A stretch of DNA of 64,000 nt from Leptothoe sp034932105 (GCF_034932105.1 NZ_JAYGIG010000007.1:1-64000); one strand, 5' to 3'. Shown: positions 51,851-61,861, counted from the first letter of the stretch. A program made the numbers and translations. Notes: a model not told the origin generated them from the letters alone.

Positions 51851-53257
51851 ATGACTTCACTCGTAAATGCCCCCCATTGGCAGCAGGGACAGGTGATCGA
51901 CCTGACCATTGATGACTTGAGTAGCAGTGGCGATGGGGTGGGGCGTTGGCAAGAACGGGTGGTGTTTGTGCCCAATGCCGTCCCTGGGGATAAATTGCAG
52001 GTCCGGCTGACGCGGGTTAAGCCCACCCATGGCTTTGGTCAATGGCTGACGATACTTGAGCCTTCCCCCCATCGGGTACGTCCAGCTTGCATCGTGGCGG
52101 ATAAATGTGGGGGTTGTCAGTGGCAGCCGGTCTCCTATGCTCGTCAGCTACAGGCTAAGGAACATCAGGTGCAGTCGGCTCTGATGCGTTTGGGGGGCTT
52201 TGTATCGGTTCCCATGGCGCCTATTTTGGGGGCACCCCAGCCCTTGGCCTATCGCAATAAGGCCACCTATCCCCTGGCGCGGGGGGCTGAAGGGGGAGTG
52301 AAAGCGGGCTACTACCGGCAGGGGACTCACCAAATTGTGAATTTGAATCGTTGTCCTATTCAGCATGAGGCCCTAAACCCTTTACTGGTGGATGCTAAAG
52401 CGGTGATTCAGGCCCGGGCATGGAGCCTATATGACGAGAAAAAACACCAAGGACGTTTGCGGCACCTGGCCTTACGTGTGGGTCACCATACGGGGCAGAC
52501 ATTGCTCACCCTGGTGACGACGGGCCCTTTGCCTGGGGTGGACGAACAGGCGGAGCAGTGGCTATCGGAGCATCCCGATTTGGTGGGGGTGTGCCTTAAT
52601 GTGAATGGGAAAAAGACGAATGCGGTGTTTGGGGATGAGACTCGTTGTCTGGCGGGGCAGCCCTACTTGGAAGAGACATTTTTGGGGTTGCGGTTACGGA
52701 TTCAGCCCGCTACGTTCTTTCAGGTGAATACGGCCCAGGCGGAAGCGCTGGTGTCCGTCCTGTTGGAGCAGCTGAATCTGCAGGGGAATGAAACGGTAAT
52801 TGATGCCTATTGTGGCATTGGCACCCTGTCGTTACCCTTGGCTCGCCATGCGGCCCGTTGCTTAGGGATTGAATCCCAGGCGGAGGCGGTGGCTCAGGCG
52901 AGGCAAAATGCGGCGCTGAATGGTTTACAAAATACGGAATTTTTCGTGGGGGCAGTGGAGGATGTGTTGCTGGAAATTAGTCGGCAGCAGCCTGTGGATG
53001 TGGTGGTTTTGGACCCTCCTCGGAAGGGTTGCGATCGCACCGTCCTAGACGCCCTGCTAGAGATCAGCCCCGCCCGCATTGTCTACATGAGTTGCAACCC
53101 AGCCACCCTGGCCCGAGACTTGAAAGTGCTATGTGACCAGGCCTATGCCCTGACGATGGTCCAACCAGCGGATTTCTTTCCCCAGACCGCCCATGTTGAA
53201 TGTGTGGCGTTTTTGGAGCAGACTGGCATGGTCGGGGTCAAGGAGCCGCAACCCTAG
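51851..53257 (+). CDS. rlmD: 23S rRNA (uracil-C5)-methyltransferase, RlmD/RumA type
   Basis: A 468-residue enzyme. An N-terminal TRAM domain (about residues 8-65) precedes the Fe-S cysteine cluster in ACIVADKCGGCQW (C-x6-C-x2-C) with a fourth Cys in LNRCPIQ; the Rossmann domain has IDAYCGIGTLSLPLA for SAM, and the nucleophile is C415 in YMSCNPATLARD. It methylates a specific uridine of 23S rRNA (U1939 or U747 in E. coli numbering). lpxD starts 43 bp downstream. Confidence 0.93.
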   Translation: MTSLVNAPHWQQGQVIDLTIDDLSSSGDGVGRWQERVVFVPNAVPGDKLQVRLTRVKPTHGFGQWLTILEPSPHRVRPACIVADKCGGCQWQPVSYARQLQAKEHQVQSALMRLGGFVSVPMAPILGAPQPLAYRNKATYPLARGAEGGVKAGYYRQGTHQIVNLNRCPIQHEALNPLLVDAKAVIQARAWSLYDEKKHQGRLRHLALRVGHHTGQTLLTLVTTGPLPGVDEQAEQWLSEHPDLVGVCLNVNGKKTNAVFGDETRCLAGQPYLEETFLGLRLRIQPATFFQVNTAQAEALVSVLLEQLNLQGNETVIDAYCGIGTLSLPLARHAARCLGIESQAEAVAQARQNAALNGLQNTEFFVGAVEDVLLEISRQQPVDVVVLDPPRKGCDRTVLDALLEISPARIVYMSCNPATLARDLKVLCDQAYALTMVQPADFFPQTAHVECVAFLEQTGMVGVKEPQP

Positions 53258-53300
53258 ATGTTTTTTGATAGCCTGACCCTGGAAACCTAGGGAGACCCGT

Positions 53301-54386
53301 ATGAAGTTTAGCGACATCGTGGAGCAGCTCGGGATGGCTGAGACATCGAGCCTGGCATCTCAGCCAGACTTGGATCCTGACATCGTTGGTGTGAGTGCTG
53401 TCCAGGACTCACTGCCCGACACCATTAGCTATGTGGAGGGTAAAAAGTTTGCTCACCACATCGAAACCACCGCCAATGCCGCTCTGATTTTGCCCGTTGA
53501 TGGAGCACTGCAGGCCCAAGCCAGGGAGCGGGGTCTGGCCTGGGTGAGTATGCGGGAGCCCAGGCTAGGGTTTTCCCGTGCGATCGCACTTTTCTATCAA
53601 CCATTTCACCTCGCCGTTGGCATCCATCCCACCGCCATCATTGACCCCACCGCCACCATCGGCGAGCATGTCGCCATTGGTCCCCACGTCGTCATCCAAG
53701 CCGGAGCCACCATTGGTAATAACGTCTGCATCCATCCCCAGGTGGTGGTCTATCCTGGGGCCCAAGTGGGGGCCCACACCACCCTCCACGCCAGCTGCGT
53801 CATTCACGAACGGGCCCAAGTGGGAGCCCACTGCGTGATTCACGCCGGAGCCGTGATTGGCTCCGAAGGATTTGGCTTTGTTCCCACCGCCCAAGGCTGG
53901 GAAAAAATGCACCAGTCGGGCATCGTCGTCCTAGAGGACCATGTGGAAGTGGGCTGCAATGCAGCGGTGGATCGCCCTGCTGTGGGAGAAACCCGCATTG
54001 GCCGCAACAGCAAACTGGACAACTTGGTCCATGTGGCCCACAACTGTCAGCTGGCCGACAACTGTGTCCTCGCCGCCCAGGTGGGCCTAGCCGGTGGAGT
54101 GGAGCTAGACTCTCTGGTAGTGCTAGGAGGCCAAGTGGGCGTGGCGAACAATGCCAAGATTGGCCGGGGGGCCCAGGCCGGTTCTAAAGCCGGTCTCCAC
54201 AGCAATGTGCCCCCTGGGAGCGTCATGATGGGGAGCCCTGCTAGTCCCTATCGCACCTATCTAAAATCCTCAGCCATCTATAATCGACTGCCTGAGATGC
54301 ACCGCACCCTCAAGCAGCTACAAAAACAAGTGGCTGACCTCGAACAGCAGCTGCTCCAGCTAGAACAGTCCAACCATCAAGAATGA
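53301..54386 (+). CDS. lpxD: UDP-3-O-acylglucosamine N-acyltransferase
   Basis: A 361-residue acyltransferase of lipid A synthesis. An N-terminal uridine-binding domain is followed by a left-handed beta-helix of isoleucine-patch hexapeptides (ATIGEHVAIGPHVVIQAGAT onward, residues about 115-290) containing the GSEGFGFV and HVAHNCQL segments with the catalytic His, then an acyl-chain region and a C-terminal coiled coil (about 335-358). AGGGAG precedes the ATG. It is probably cotranscribed with the methyltransferase gene. Confidence 0.94.
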   Translation: MKFSDIVEQLGMAETSSLASQPDLDPDIVGVSAVQDSLPDTISYVEGKKFAHHIETTANAALILPVDGALQAQARERGLAWVSMREPRLGFSRAIALFYQPFHLAVGIHPTAIIDPTATIGEHVAIGPHVVIQAGATIGNNVCIHPQVVVYPGAQVGAHTTLHASCVIHERAQVGAHCVIHAGAVIGSEGFGFVPTAQGWEKMHQSGIVVLEDHVEVGCNAAVDRPAVGETRIGRNSKLDNLVHVAHNCQLADNCVLAAQVGLAGGVELDSLVVLGGQVGVANNAKIGRGAQAGSKAGLHSNVPPGSVMMGSPASPYRTYLKSSAIYNRLPEMHRTLKQLQKQVADLEQQLLQLEQSNHQE

Positions 54387-54687
54387 TCCCCTAGCTTGAT
54401 TTCGTTTGCTCTACCGGGCTCAGGAAATGCTTAAATTAGTCTAAAGATTCAGTTTAGAATTGATGACAGGGTTTTCATCCTTATCCATCTCCAGGACTTT
54501 TCCCCAGCGGTGGTTTAGTCCCTGGGTTGAGTAGTCCCTTCAGTTTTTTTGTTGCTGAAGTCATAGACCATGCAAGTCAGGCTAGTAGTCTGCCGCGTTA
54601 TTTTTTCGAAGTTCGAAGTTTTCAGTTTGGTGCGGTCCTAGCCATTCTCCCTAAGAAGCTCACTTTTCCATCAACAAAGGTTGCCCT
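54387..54687. other. 301-bp intergenic region
   Basis: It lies between lpxD and the GH57 gene. No gene, hairpin terminator or repeat was recognised; it presumably contains the GH57 promoter. Confidence 0.4.
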
Positions 54688-56277
54688 ATGTCTCTCGGAT
54701 ATCTTGCCCTGGTTCTCCACGCTCACCTACCTTTTGTTCGGCACCCAGAGAGTGACTTTGTTCTAGAGGAAGAATGGCTGTTTGAGGCTATTACTGAAAC
54801 CTACATTCCACTGTTGACCATGTTCAAGGGTCTGAAGCAGGATGGGGTGGATTTCAAAATGACCATGAGCATGACCCCTCCCCTGGTGTCGATGCTCAAG
54901 GACCCGCTGCTACAAGAACGCTACGACGAACATCTGACCAACCTGGAGGAACTGACCGAGCGGGAAATTGAACGCAATGAACACAACGGTCACGTCAAGT
55001 ATTTAGCGGAATATTACGCCAACGAGTTTAACCACACCCGTAACGTGTGGGAGGACCTGAAAGGGGACCTGGTCTCTGGCTTTAAGCAATATGTCGACAG
55101 CAATAATCTAGACATCATCACCTGCGGTGCTACCCATGGCTATCTGCCGCTGATGAAAATGTACCCAGAGGCTGTCTGGGCCCAGCTAAAGGTGGCGGTG
55201 GAAAGCCACGAAGAAAACTTTGGCCGTGCCCCCACGGGCATTTGGCTACCGGAATGTGCCTACTATGAAGGCTTAGAACGGATGGTGGCCGATGTAGGTC
55301 TACGGTACTTCCTCACCGATGGCCATGGCATTCTTTACGCCCGTCCCCGTCCCCGTTTTGGGGCCTATGCACCGATCTACACCGAAACCGGTGCGGCGGC
55401 ATTTGGTCGTGACCATGAGTCCTCCCAGCAGGTTTGGTCGTCTAAGGTCGGTTATCCAGGCGCTTCAGAATATCGTGAGTTTTATCGTGACTTGGGTTGG
55501 GATGCGGACTACGAATACATCAAGCCCTACATCATGCCCAACGGTCAGCGAAAGAACGTGGGTATCAAGTATCACAAGATTACGGGTAAAAATTTAGGTC
55601 TGTCAGATAAGGACTTGTACGATCCCTATTGGGCCAAGGAAAAAGCAGCAGAGCATGCGGGTAATTTCATGCACAACCGAGGTCAGCAGATTGCTAACCT
55701 CCACGGCATGATGCAGCGTAAGCCCATTGTGGTCTCTCCCTACGATGCTGAGCTCTTTGGCCACTGGTGGTATGAGGGGCCTTGGTTCATTGACTACCTC
55801 TTCCGAAAAACTTGGTTCGACCAAGACACCTACGAAATGACCCATCTGGCCGATTATCTGCGGGAAAATCCCACCCAGCAGGTCTGTCGCCCATCCCAGT
55901 CGAGTTGGGGCTACAAGGGCTTCCACGAGTATTGGCTGAATGAGACCAATGCCTGGATTTATCCGCACCTGCATAAAGCAGCGGAGCGCATGATCGAGTT
56001 GGCCCGGCGTGAACCGGCCGATGAGTTAGAGTGGCGTGCCCTCAACCAGGCGGCCAGGGAGCTGTTACTGGCGCAGTCGTCTGACTGGGCATTTATTATG
56101 CGCACGGGCACCATGGTGCCTTATGCTGTGCGGCGTACGCGCTCTCATCTGCTGCGGTTCGACAAGCTGCGGGAGGATATTATGGCGGGTAAAATTGACT
56201 CTGGCTGGTTAGAGAAGGTTGAGGAAATTGACAATATCTTCCCCAACGTTAACTATCGGGTATATCGCCCGATGTAG
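54688..56277 (+). CDS. GH57 1,4-alpha-glucan branching enzyme
   Basis: A 529-residue glycoside hydrolase family 57 protein. It starts with LGYLALVLHAHLPFVRHPE; the nucleophile is E189 in GIWLPECAY and the acid/base is D353 in SPYDAELFGHWWYEG. A C-terminal all-helical DUF1957 domain (about 415-520) has QSSDWAFIMRTGTM. Characterised homologues form alpha-1,6 branches in glycogen, though many are mainly hydrolytic. AAAGG lies about 10 bp before the ATG. A terminator follows. Confidence 0.92.
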   Translation: MSLGYLALVLHAHLPFVRHPESDFVLEEEWLFEAITETYIPLLTMFKGLKQDGVDFKMTMSMTPPLVSMLKDPLLQERYDEHLTNLEELTEREIERNEHNGHVKYLAEYYANEFNHTRNVWEDLKGDLVSGFKQYVDSNNLDIITCGATHGYLPLMKMYPEAVWAQLKVAVESHEENFGRAPTGIWLPECAYYEGLERMVADVGLRYFLTDGHGILYARPRPRFGAYAPIYTETGAAAFGRDHESSQQVWSSKVGYPGASEYREFYRDLGWDADYEYIKPYIMPNGQRKNVGIKYHKITGKNLGLSDKDLYDPYWAKEKAAEHAGNFMHNRGQQIANLHGMMQRKPIVVSPYDAELFGHWWYEGPWFIDYLFRKTWFDQDTYEMTHLADYLRENPTQQVCRPSQSSWGYKGFHEYWLNETNAWIYPHLHKAAERMIELARREPADELEWRALNQAARELLLAQSSDWAFIMRTGTMVPYAVRRTRSHLLRFDKLREDIMAGKIDSGWLEKVEEIDNIFPNVNYRVYRPM

Positions 56278-56300
56278 GGCATGGCAGGGGATGACTTAAG

Positions 56301-56332
56301 AAAAAGCGCCGCTGGATTCAACGGCGCTTTTT
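56301..56332. terminator. intrinsic terminator, GH57 gene
   Basis: AAAAAGCGCCG and its exact complement form an 11-bp stem around a 10-nt loop, followed by a T-tract on the plus strand and an A-run before it, so it can also serve the convergent comFB-like gene. Confidence 0.9.
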
Positions 56333-56373
56333 TGTGTCTGTGTCCTTAAGTTTTTGCTTGAATCTTTTGGATA

Positions 56374-56919
56374 CTAAGCGACCTGGGCAGGCTCAAACTT
56401 GTGGGCATAGTCGTTGAGTAGCTCGTTCATTTGACCTAGGAAGCTATCGCTAGAACGCTTAATGCTTTGGCGTTCAGGGAAGAAGTCAGGGCGGTCCAGG
56501 CTATGGGAGATGGCATCCTTAACCTGGTCGGAAATCAGCCCAGCGAGTTCTTCTTGGGCCTTCTCCCGTTGATAGGCAGCCCCTTCTTCGGAGGTGGCAT
56601 AGAGGGGGGGCAGCCGATTGAGCGCGTAGGCTGCAATATCGCCTAGATCGAGGCTACAGTCATTACTGGCTTCAATTTGAGCAACCCGGGCAATGGCCTC
56701 AGTGAGCACCAACTCTTCCATTACATTGATAAATTGCTTGCGGGGAACAGCAACAACTTCGCCAGTTAAGAGCGAGCCCATGAGTCGATCAAGGGCCATA
56801 TATTCTTCAATAGAAAGTTCCGATGCTGTGTCGCAGATGCGACCAACTTCTGCTTCCATTGCTGGGGTTAAGTAACCATCCTGCAATGCTTGTTCAACAA
56901 TTTTTTCAATACTGCTCAT
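56374..56919 (-). CDS. ComFB-domain protein (late competence / c-di-GMP receptor family)
   Basis: A 181-residue protein with the ComFB core FINVMEELVLTEAIARV (about 64-80) and YALNRLPPLYATSEEG (about 108-123), the two segments that define the family. Cyanobacterial ComFB proteins have recently been reported as c-di-GMP receptors affecting cell size and motility (recalled). ATG 56919 is chosen; TTG 56928 adds three residues. It is a single gene, convergent with the GH57 gene, with a very long gene-free region upstream. Confidence 0.85.
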   Translation of the reverse strand: MSSIEKIVEQALQDGYLTPAMEAEVGRICDTASELSIEEYMALDRLMGSLLTGEVVAVPRKQFINVMEELVLTEAIARVAQIEASNDCSLDLGDIAAYALNRLPPLYATSEEGAAYQREKAQEELAGLISDQVKDAISHSLDRPDFFPERQSIKRSSDSFLGQMNELLNDYAHKFEPAQVA

Positions 56920-57673
56920 CCTGTCCAATGGCTCCGTTGCATATCTCTGTAAACAGTTTTAGATGTTGCTGATTGCTTAGTTAAAATGCTGGCTAACTTT
57001 CAGGAAACTGGTGAATATGTTCAATGAATGCCCTATTCACCCATGAAAAGATAGCTTTTATCGCATTAGCTCCATTGTTTTGGAAAAACATATTTCCAGA
57101 AGCCATGGGTTATAGCAACAATGGACTATACAAATGTCCTAACTAACTAGGAAATTTGTTTTGTCAGCGACTCGCAACCCTTACTAAACCCTGGAAAATG
57201 TCTCCGGGGATTGTCTTGGTGTTATTGTTCCCGCAGGTGACGAAGCAAGCACACTAACTGGATAAAAGTACGAGTAACCCATTGATTAAACTTAGTAAGT
57301 AAGGGTATAGGTACTGCATTTAAAGGGGTTAATAAATTTGTTTCATGATGAAACCCATACTTTTTAGATGATTGATTGGTATGGTCTATGGCGTATTGTG
57401 CTCGGATAAAAATGCATAGTTTAGTTGGTTAAAAAATGTTCGATTTTTAACTCTATATAGAACTCAATTTTATGTTGTTGTACTGGTAGCTAGAAAAACC
57501 GGTTCTTAGGAATATCTGGCCGTATTTAGCGGTATTTAGATGACTTTAGGGTAGGTGAAATATATTTGGTGAAATAGGAATATAGCGCCTGTCCGATGGG
57601 GCATGGGCAGGCATATTGTTGGATGTCCTGACTGGATGTCCGGATGCTCTGAATAATGGCGCTCATGCCATGG
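56920..57673. other. 754-bp AT-rich gene-free region upstream of comFB
   Basis: No open frame with coding character, hairpin with T-tract or repeat was found on either strand, although the region is long by the standards of this genome. It presumably contains the ComFB gene promoter and long leader; a small RNA could be present. It lies between comFB and the hfq terminator. Confidence 0.5.
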
Positions 57674-57709
57674 CAAAAACGAAGCCTTTTAGTTGAGGTC
57701 AGGCTTCGT
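57674..57709 (-). terminator. intrinsic terminator of hfq
   Basis: ACGAAGCCT (57679-57687) pairs with AGGCTTCGT (57701-57709), a 9-bp stem with a 13-nt loop; the minus-strand RNA ends GUUUUUG. It starts 17 bp after the hfq stop. Confidence 0.85.
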
Positions 57710-57725
57710 CGACGATCAGTAGGGC

Positions 57726-57938
57726 TTAACTAGAAATTTTGATGTAGGCGATGGCTGCGCGCATGGCAACGACGGTTTGGCCATCTACACTCAGGCAAAT
57801 CCCATGGGCATCCTGCCAGATAACGATGCCGTTAAAAATATCGCCGGTCATTAGTTTGATCTCAACAGTTTTTTGTTCGCGGATCAGGGTTTGTATTTGA
57901 CGAACGCTGGGTAAACCTGTATCAAATTCGGTAGCCAT
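57726..57938 (-). CDS. hfq: cyanobacterial Hfq
   Basis: A 70-residue Sm-like protein. FDTGLPSVRQIQTLIREQ and VEIKLMTGDIFNGIVIWQDAHGI are diagnostic of the diverged cyanobacterial Hfq, which lacks the canonical RNA-binding residues; in Synechocystis it instead interacts with the pilus ATPase PilB and is needed for motility. It is next to, and divergent from, dapF, the usual cyanobacterial neighbour. Confidence 0.93.
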   Translation of the reverse strand: MATEFDTGLPSVRQIQTLIREQKTVEIKLMTGDIFNGIVIWQDAHGICLSVDGQTVVAMRAAIAYIKISS

Positions 57939-58132
57939 GGCGGTTGTGGATAAACGTGGATGAAACAGTAATATAGCTTTGCGCCCATAATGCTTACCAT
58001 AGGTGATTGCTGAAAGCTATAGATAGCAAAAGCTATGGGCGGCACCATCGGCTTAAAGCCTGTAGTCGATGGCTATAACGTACCCGGTCTATACTATTTC
58101 CGGTACACCGTTCACCCATACTCCCTGCCGCC

Positions 58133-59023
58133 ATGGGTCTACCCTTTAGTAAATATCATGGGCTCGGTAACGATTTTATTCTATTGGATAATCGGCATCG
58201 GGCCTCTCCCATCCTAACCCCTGGGCAAGCTGTGGAGCTGTGCGATCGCAACCAGGGTATCGGTGCCGACGGGGTAATCTTCGCCTTGCCCGGTGGGCCG
58301 GAGACGGACTACACCATGCGCATTTTTAACTCCGACGGCTCAGAGCCGGAGATGTGCGGCAACGGGATTCGCTGTCTAGCAAAATATTTAGTAGCCCTAG
58401 AATCCGATGCCGGACATCCTCCCCAAGCACCCCACAGCTATCGAATTCACACCTTAGCCGGAACGATTGTGCCCACCCTCCAGCCCGACGGCCAGATTAC
58501 GGTGGACATGGGCGAACCGCGTCTGCTAGCTGGGGAAATTCCCACCACCTTGGCCCCCGCTGACGAAAAAGTCATTGACATGGTCCTGACGGTGGCAGAC
58601 CAGCCCTACCAAGTTACCTGCGTCAGCATGGGGAATCCCCACTGCGTTACCTTTGTGGAGGATCTGACTGCGGTACCCTTGACCACCATTGGACCCCTAT
58701 TTGAAGCCCACACCATGTTTCCCCAGCGGATTAACGCTGAGTTTATTCAGGTAGTACAACCCGATTATCTGAAAATGTTGGTGTGGGAACGGGGGGCGGG
58801 ACCCACAATGGCTTGTGGGACGGGGGCCTGTGCCGCCTTCGTCGCTGCGGTACTCAACGGAAAGTGCTGTTTGCCAATGGATGGCAGCAATGACCTGCCC
58901 CAACGCAAAGCCACCGTTGAACTACCGGGTGGCCCGCTTCAGATCGAATGGTCCACAATCAACAATCACGTTTATATGACCGGTCCTGCTGTTCGGGTAT
59001 TTTCGGGTGAAGCCTACTTGTGA
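58133..59023 (+). CDS. dapF: diaminopimelate epimerase
   Basis: A 296-residue enzyme that converts LL- to meso-diaminopimelate for lysine and peptidoglycan. The active-site cysteine pair is C75 in PEMCGNGIR and C228 in MACGTGACAAF. The two-fold domain structure and length are normal. Its stop TGA overlaps the GTG of surE in GTGA, so the two are translationally coupled. Confidence 0.97.
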   Translation: MGLPFSKYHGLGNDFILLDNRHRASPILTPGQAVELCDRNQGIGADGVIFALPGGPETDYTMRIFNSDGSEPEMCGNGIRCLAKYLVALESDAGHPPQAPHSYRIHTLAGTIVPTLQPDGQITVDMGEPRLLAGEIPTTLAPADEKVIDMVLTVADQPYQVTCVSMGNPHCVTFVEDLTAVPLTTIGPLFEAHTMFPQRINAEFIQVVQPDYLKMLVWERGAGPTMACGTGACAAFVAAVLNGKCCLPMDGSNDLPQRKATVELPGGPLQIEWSTINNHVYMTGPAVRVFSGEAYL

Positions 59024-59784
59024 TTAACTCTACGACTATTGCATTGACCAACGACGATGGCATTGATGCGCCAGGTATTCAAGCCTTGCACCAGGCCCTG
59101 ATTCATCGTCTGGATCTGTTTGCCGGCATATCCGTCGGGATTGTTGCCCCAGACCAGCATCTCTCTGGCTGTAGTCACCAAATCAATCGTGGTGGCCCCA
59201 TCTCCGTTGAACAGCGAGTGACACAGCAGTCCCCCATTGGTGGGACCGCCACTGAGGTCGGCCGTGTGACCACCCATCGTTACGCTATCGGTGGGACCCC
59301 TGCTGACTGTACCCGCGTGGCCCATCATCTCTATCCCCAGCTAGACTGGGTGCTGTCAGGCATCAATGATGGGGGCAACCTGGGGGCTGATATCCATGTG
59401 TCCGGCACCGTTGCTGCTGCCCGAGAAGCAACACTCCTGCGCATTCCAGCCATGGCCATCTCCCATTACAAGTCTAGAAATGCAACTATTGACTGGGATG
59501 TGGCGGCTCGCCGGGTGGTTCGAGTGCTCAACGTTTTGATGGAGCGGCCCCTAAACCCAGGGCAGTTTTGGAACGTTAACCTGCCTTCTGTGGACTCGTC
59601 TGGGCCCGAACCCGCCATCGTTTTTTGCCCTGTGTGTACCCAACCCCTGCCCACCCCATCTAGCCTGATCTCGGGACAGTTTCGGTATACCGGCACCTAT
59701 CAAGATCGGCACCGGGATCCCGGTGCCGATGTGGACGTTTGTTTTGGCGGTAATATCAGTGTCAGTCAAATTTCCCTGTGGTGA
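59020..59784 (+). CDS. surE: 5'/3'-nucleotidase SurE
   Basis: A 254-residue metal-dependent phosphatase. IALTNDDGIDAPGI holds the metal-binding Asp pair, GGTPADCTRVAHH and LSGINDGGNLGADIHVSGTV are the other family motifs. It removes phosphate from nucleoside 5'- and 3'-monophosphates. The GTG start overlaps the dapF stop. No terminator is evident after it. Confidence 0.95.
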   Translation: MINSTTIALTNDDGIDAPGIQALHQALIHRLDLFAGISVGIVAPDQHLSGCSHQINRGGPISVEQRVTQQSPIGGTATEVGRVTTHRYAIGGTPADCTRVAHHLYPQLDWVLSGINDGGNLGADIHVSGTVAAAREATLLRIPAMAISHYKSRNATIDWDVAARRVVRVLNVLMERPLNPGQFWNVNLPSVDSSGPEPAIVFCPVCTQPLPTPSSLISGQFRYTGTYQDRHRDPGADVDVCFGGNISVSQISLW

Positions 59785-59947
59785 GACACTGGTGGAGCTG
59801 TTGGCTGACGTTGCCCATGGGCAGGCCCGAATGAAGCCTTGGCTGAGATGTCCCTAGTGAGCAGCTTCTACCGTATGGGAATAGACTGTATTTTCTGTAG
59901 AATAGTTTGCCAATTGCAGTAGTTCCCAAGGTTTAGGCACCCCGTCC

Positions 59948-60952
59948 ATGGAGAAATTTAGTAATGGCCTGACGCTTTTCTTCAGCCTTTTGGTGGAGGC
60001 CATTCCCTTTTTATTAATTGGTGTGGCGTTTTCCAGTCTGCTGTTGTTCTTTGTGAATGAACGCGCGCTGATCAAGTTTTTACCTAAGACTCCATTGTTG
60101 GGGGCTTTAGCAGGTAGCCTCATGGGGGTATTCTTTCCGGTTTGTGAATGTGGCAATGTGCCTGTGGCCCGGCGACTAATTTTGCAAGGGGCTCCCACTT
60201 CAGTGTCCATCGGTTTTTTGCTGGCGGCTCCCACCGTTAACCCGGTCGTATTTTGGGCCACCTGGATAGCCTTTCGCGATCAGCCTGAAATGGTGTTCCT
60301 GAGGGTCGGGTTTACCCTGTTGATTGCCGTTACCATTGCCTGGGTCTTTAGCCATCAGCGAGATATGCGACCCCTGCTTCAGGCATCGGTGGCGCGGCAA
60401 ATGCCCAAGCTGCATCCACCTGTTGCCCCCGTCAATCCGCTGCTGCGCTCAGGCACGTTTCTGATACAGGCCGATGGGACTACCCTCAAGCTAGATGACC
60501 CGGCGGCCCAATCCTTGCTGGCCAGTACCCCATCCCAGCCGATGGCCATTAAGCTACAGCTGGCCATCGACAACATGGTTCAGGAGCTTAAGGAACTGGG
60601 GGCTGTGTTGGTCATGGGCAGCGCCATTGCCGCCTTTGTGCAAGTGGCTGCGCCGAGGGAATGGATTTTGGCCCTGGGGCAAAACTTTGTTACTTCAATT
60701 TTAGCTATGATGCTGCTGGCGGCGGTGGTCTCTATCTGTTCCACCGTTGACGCATTTTTTGCCCTATCGTTTGCGTCCACATTTACCACCGGTTCCCAGC
60801 TAGCGTTTTTAGTGTTTGGTCCGATGATCGATCTCAAAAATATTGGGCTGCTGTTAACGGTATTTAAGCCGAGGGCGATTTTTTACATTTTTGTTTTAGC
60901 GGCTCAGCTCTGCTTTATTTTGACCCTATTCATGAATTTCTATGTCAGTTAG
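59948..60952 (+). CDS. UPF0718 (YraQ-type) permease
   Basis: A 334-residue protein with about eight membrane helices. FFPVCECGNVPVARRLILQG (about residues 60-79) is the family signature with conserved Cys residues, and a second inverted half has SICSTVDAFFALSF (about 260-273). A cytoplasmic loop (about 145-205) joins the halves. The substrate is unproven; relatives have been linked to metal and organic-ion export. It overlaps the next gene by 11 bp, forming a tight operon. Confidence 0.9.
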   Translation: MEKFSNGLTLFFSLLVEAIPFLLIGVAFSSLLLFFVNERALIKFLPKTPLLGALAGSLMGVFFPVCECGNVPVARRLILQGAPTSVSIGFLLAAPTVNPVVFWATWIAFRDQPEMVFLRVGFTLLIAVTIAWVFSHQRDMRPLLQASVARQMPKLHPPVAPVNPLLRSGTFLIQADGTTLKLDDPAAQSLLASTPSQPMAIKLQLAIDNMVQELKELGAVLVMGSAIAAFVQVAAPREWILALGQNFVTSILAMMLLAAVVSICSTVDAFFALSFASTFTTGSQLAFLVFGPMIDLKNIGLLLTVFKPRAIFYIFVLAAQLCFILTLFMNFYVS

Positions 60953-61736
60953 ACGGCCCCGTAAACCGACTGGAGTTCCTAGCAAGCCCAAGGCCCAGAC
61001 AGCCTGGTATCGCCAGGGTAAGCTGCTAGACGCCCTCGTTTTGGGGGCCTGGAGTTTGGTTTTATTCCGATACTGGATCACGGGCAAACTTTTTTTGCTT
61101 CTCCATCCGGACTATATGTGGCTGGCCAATGGCGCAGCCATTGTGCTGCTGGGGATGGCGATTTTTAAGTTGATGCAAAAAAAACAAACGGTGACTCGCG
61201 ACACCGCCAGCCACACTACCCTTTTGCCGCCCCAGGTGAGTAGTTTTATTTTATTGGCGGTGGCAGTGGTGGCTTTGATTTATACGCCCCAGGCCTTTGC
61301 CAGTGATGCGGCGCTTCAGCGGGGCATATCGGACAGTCTCACCCTGACAAGGTCAAAGCCGCAACGCTTTATGCGCCAAATGGCTTCTGAAGATCGGACG
61401 ATTATCGACTGGGTTCGCACCCTCAATGTTTATCCAGAACCCGATGCCTATACGGGGCAAGCGGTGAAAGTGTCAGGGTTTGTGATCCATCCTGATAACT
61501 GGCCCGAAGGCTATCTCATGCTGTCGCGTTTTGTCTTGACCTGCTGTGCAGCGGATGCCTATCCTGTTGGCCTGCCGGTACAGCTGGCGGTATCCCGCCA
61601 GGCCTATGCCCCCGACACCTGGCTAGAGGTGTCGGGGAAAATGGTGACGGCTACCATTGCTGGTCAGCGTCAGCTCACCATTGAACCCACCCAGCTGGAA
61701 ACTATCCCTGAACCCCGTAATCCCTATGAGTACTAA
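60942..61736 (+). CDS. TIGR03943-family permease partner protein (DUF1980)
   Basis: A 264-residue protein with three membrane helices in the first 120 residues and a C-terminal OB-like domain (VKVSGFVIHPDNWPEGYLMLSRFV then LTCCAADAYPVGLPV with a Cys pair). These are the marks of the TIGR03943 protein always found next to UPF0718 permeases. The two genes overlap by 11 bp and must act together. Confidence 0.9.
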   Translation: MSVRRPRKPTGVPSKPKAQTAWYRQGKLLDALVLGAWSLVLFRYWITGKLFLLLHPDYMWLANGAAIVLLGMAIFKLMQKKQTVTRDTASHTTLLPPQVSSFILLAVAVVALIYTPQAFASDAALQRGISDSLTLTRSKPQRFMRQMASEDRTIIDWVRTLNVYPEPDAYTGQAVKVSGFVIHPDNWPEGYLMLSRFVLTCCAADAYPVGLPVQLAVSRQAYAPDTWLEVSGKMVTATIAGQRQLTIEPTQLETIPEPRNPYEY

Positions 61737-61861
61737 GGTTTGCTCCTACTAAGGTTTGGTAAAGTTTGGTCTTTAAGGTTCAACCTGAACGACTGGACTG
61801 GTAGCCATGGCTAGGGGGACGCGAGTCACCTATTTTTTTTCTAATCCGGTTCATTGTTTCC

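Noticed and set aside
53565..53912. 115-codon Gly/Asp-rich frame antisense to lpxD
   Set aside because: It mirrors the hexapeptide repeats of LpxD on the other strand; composition is an artefact of the repeats.
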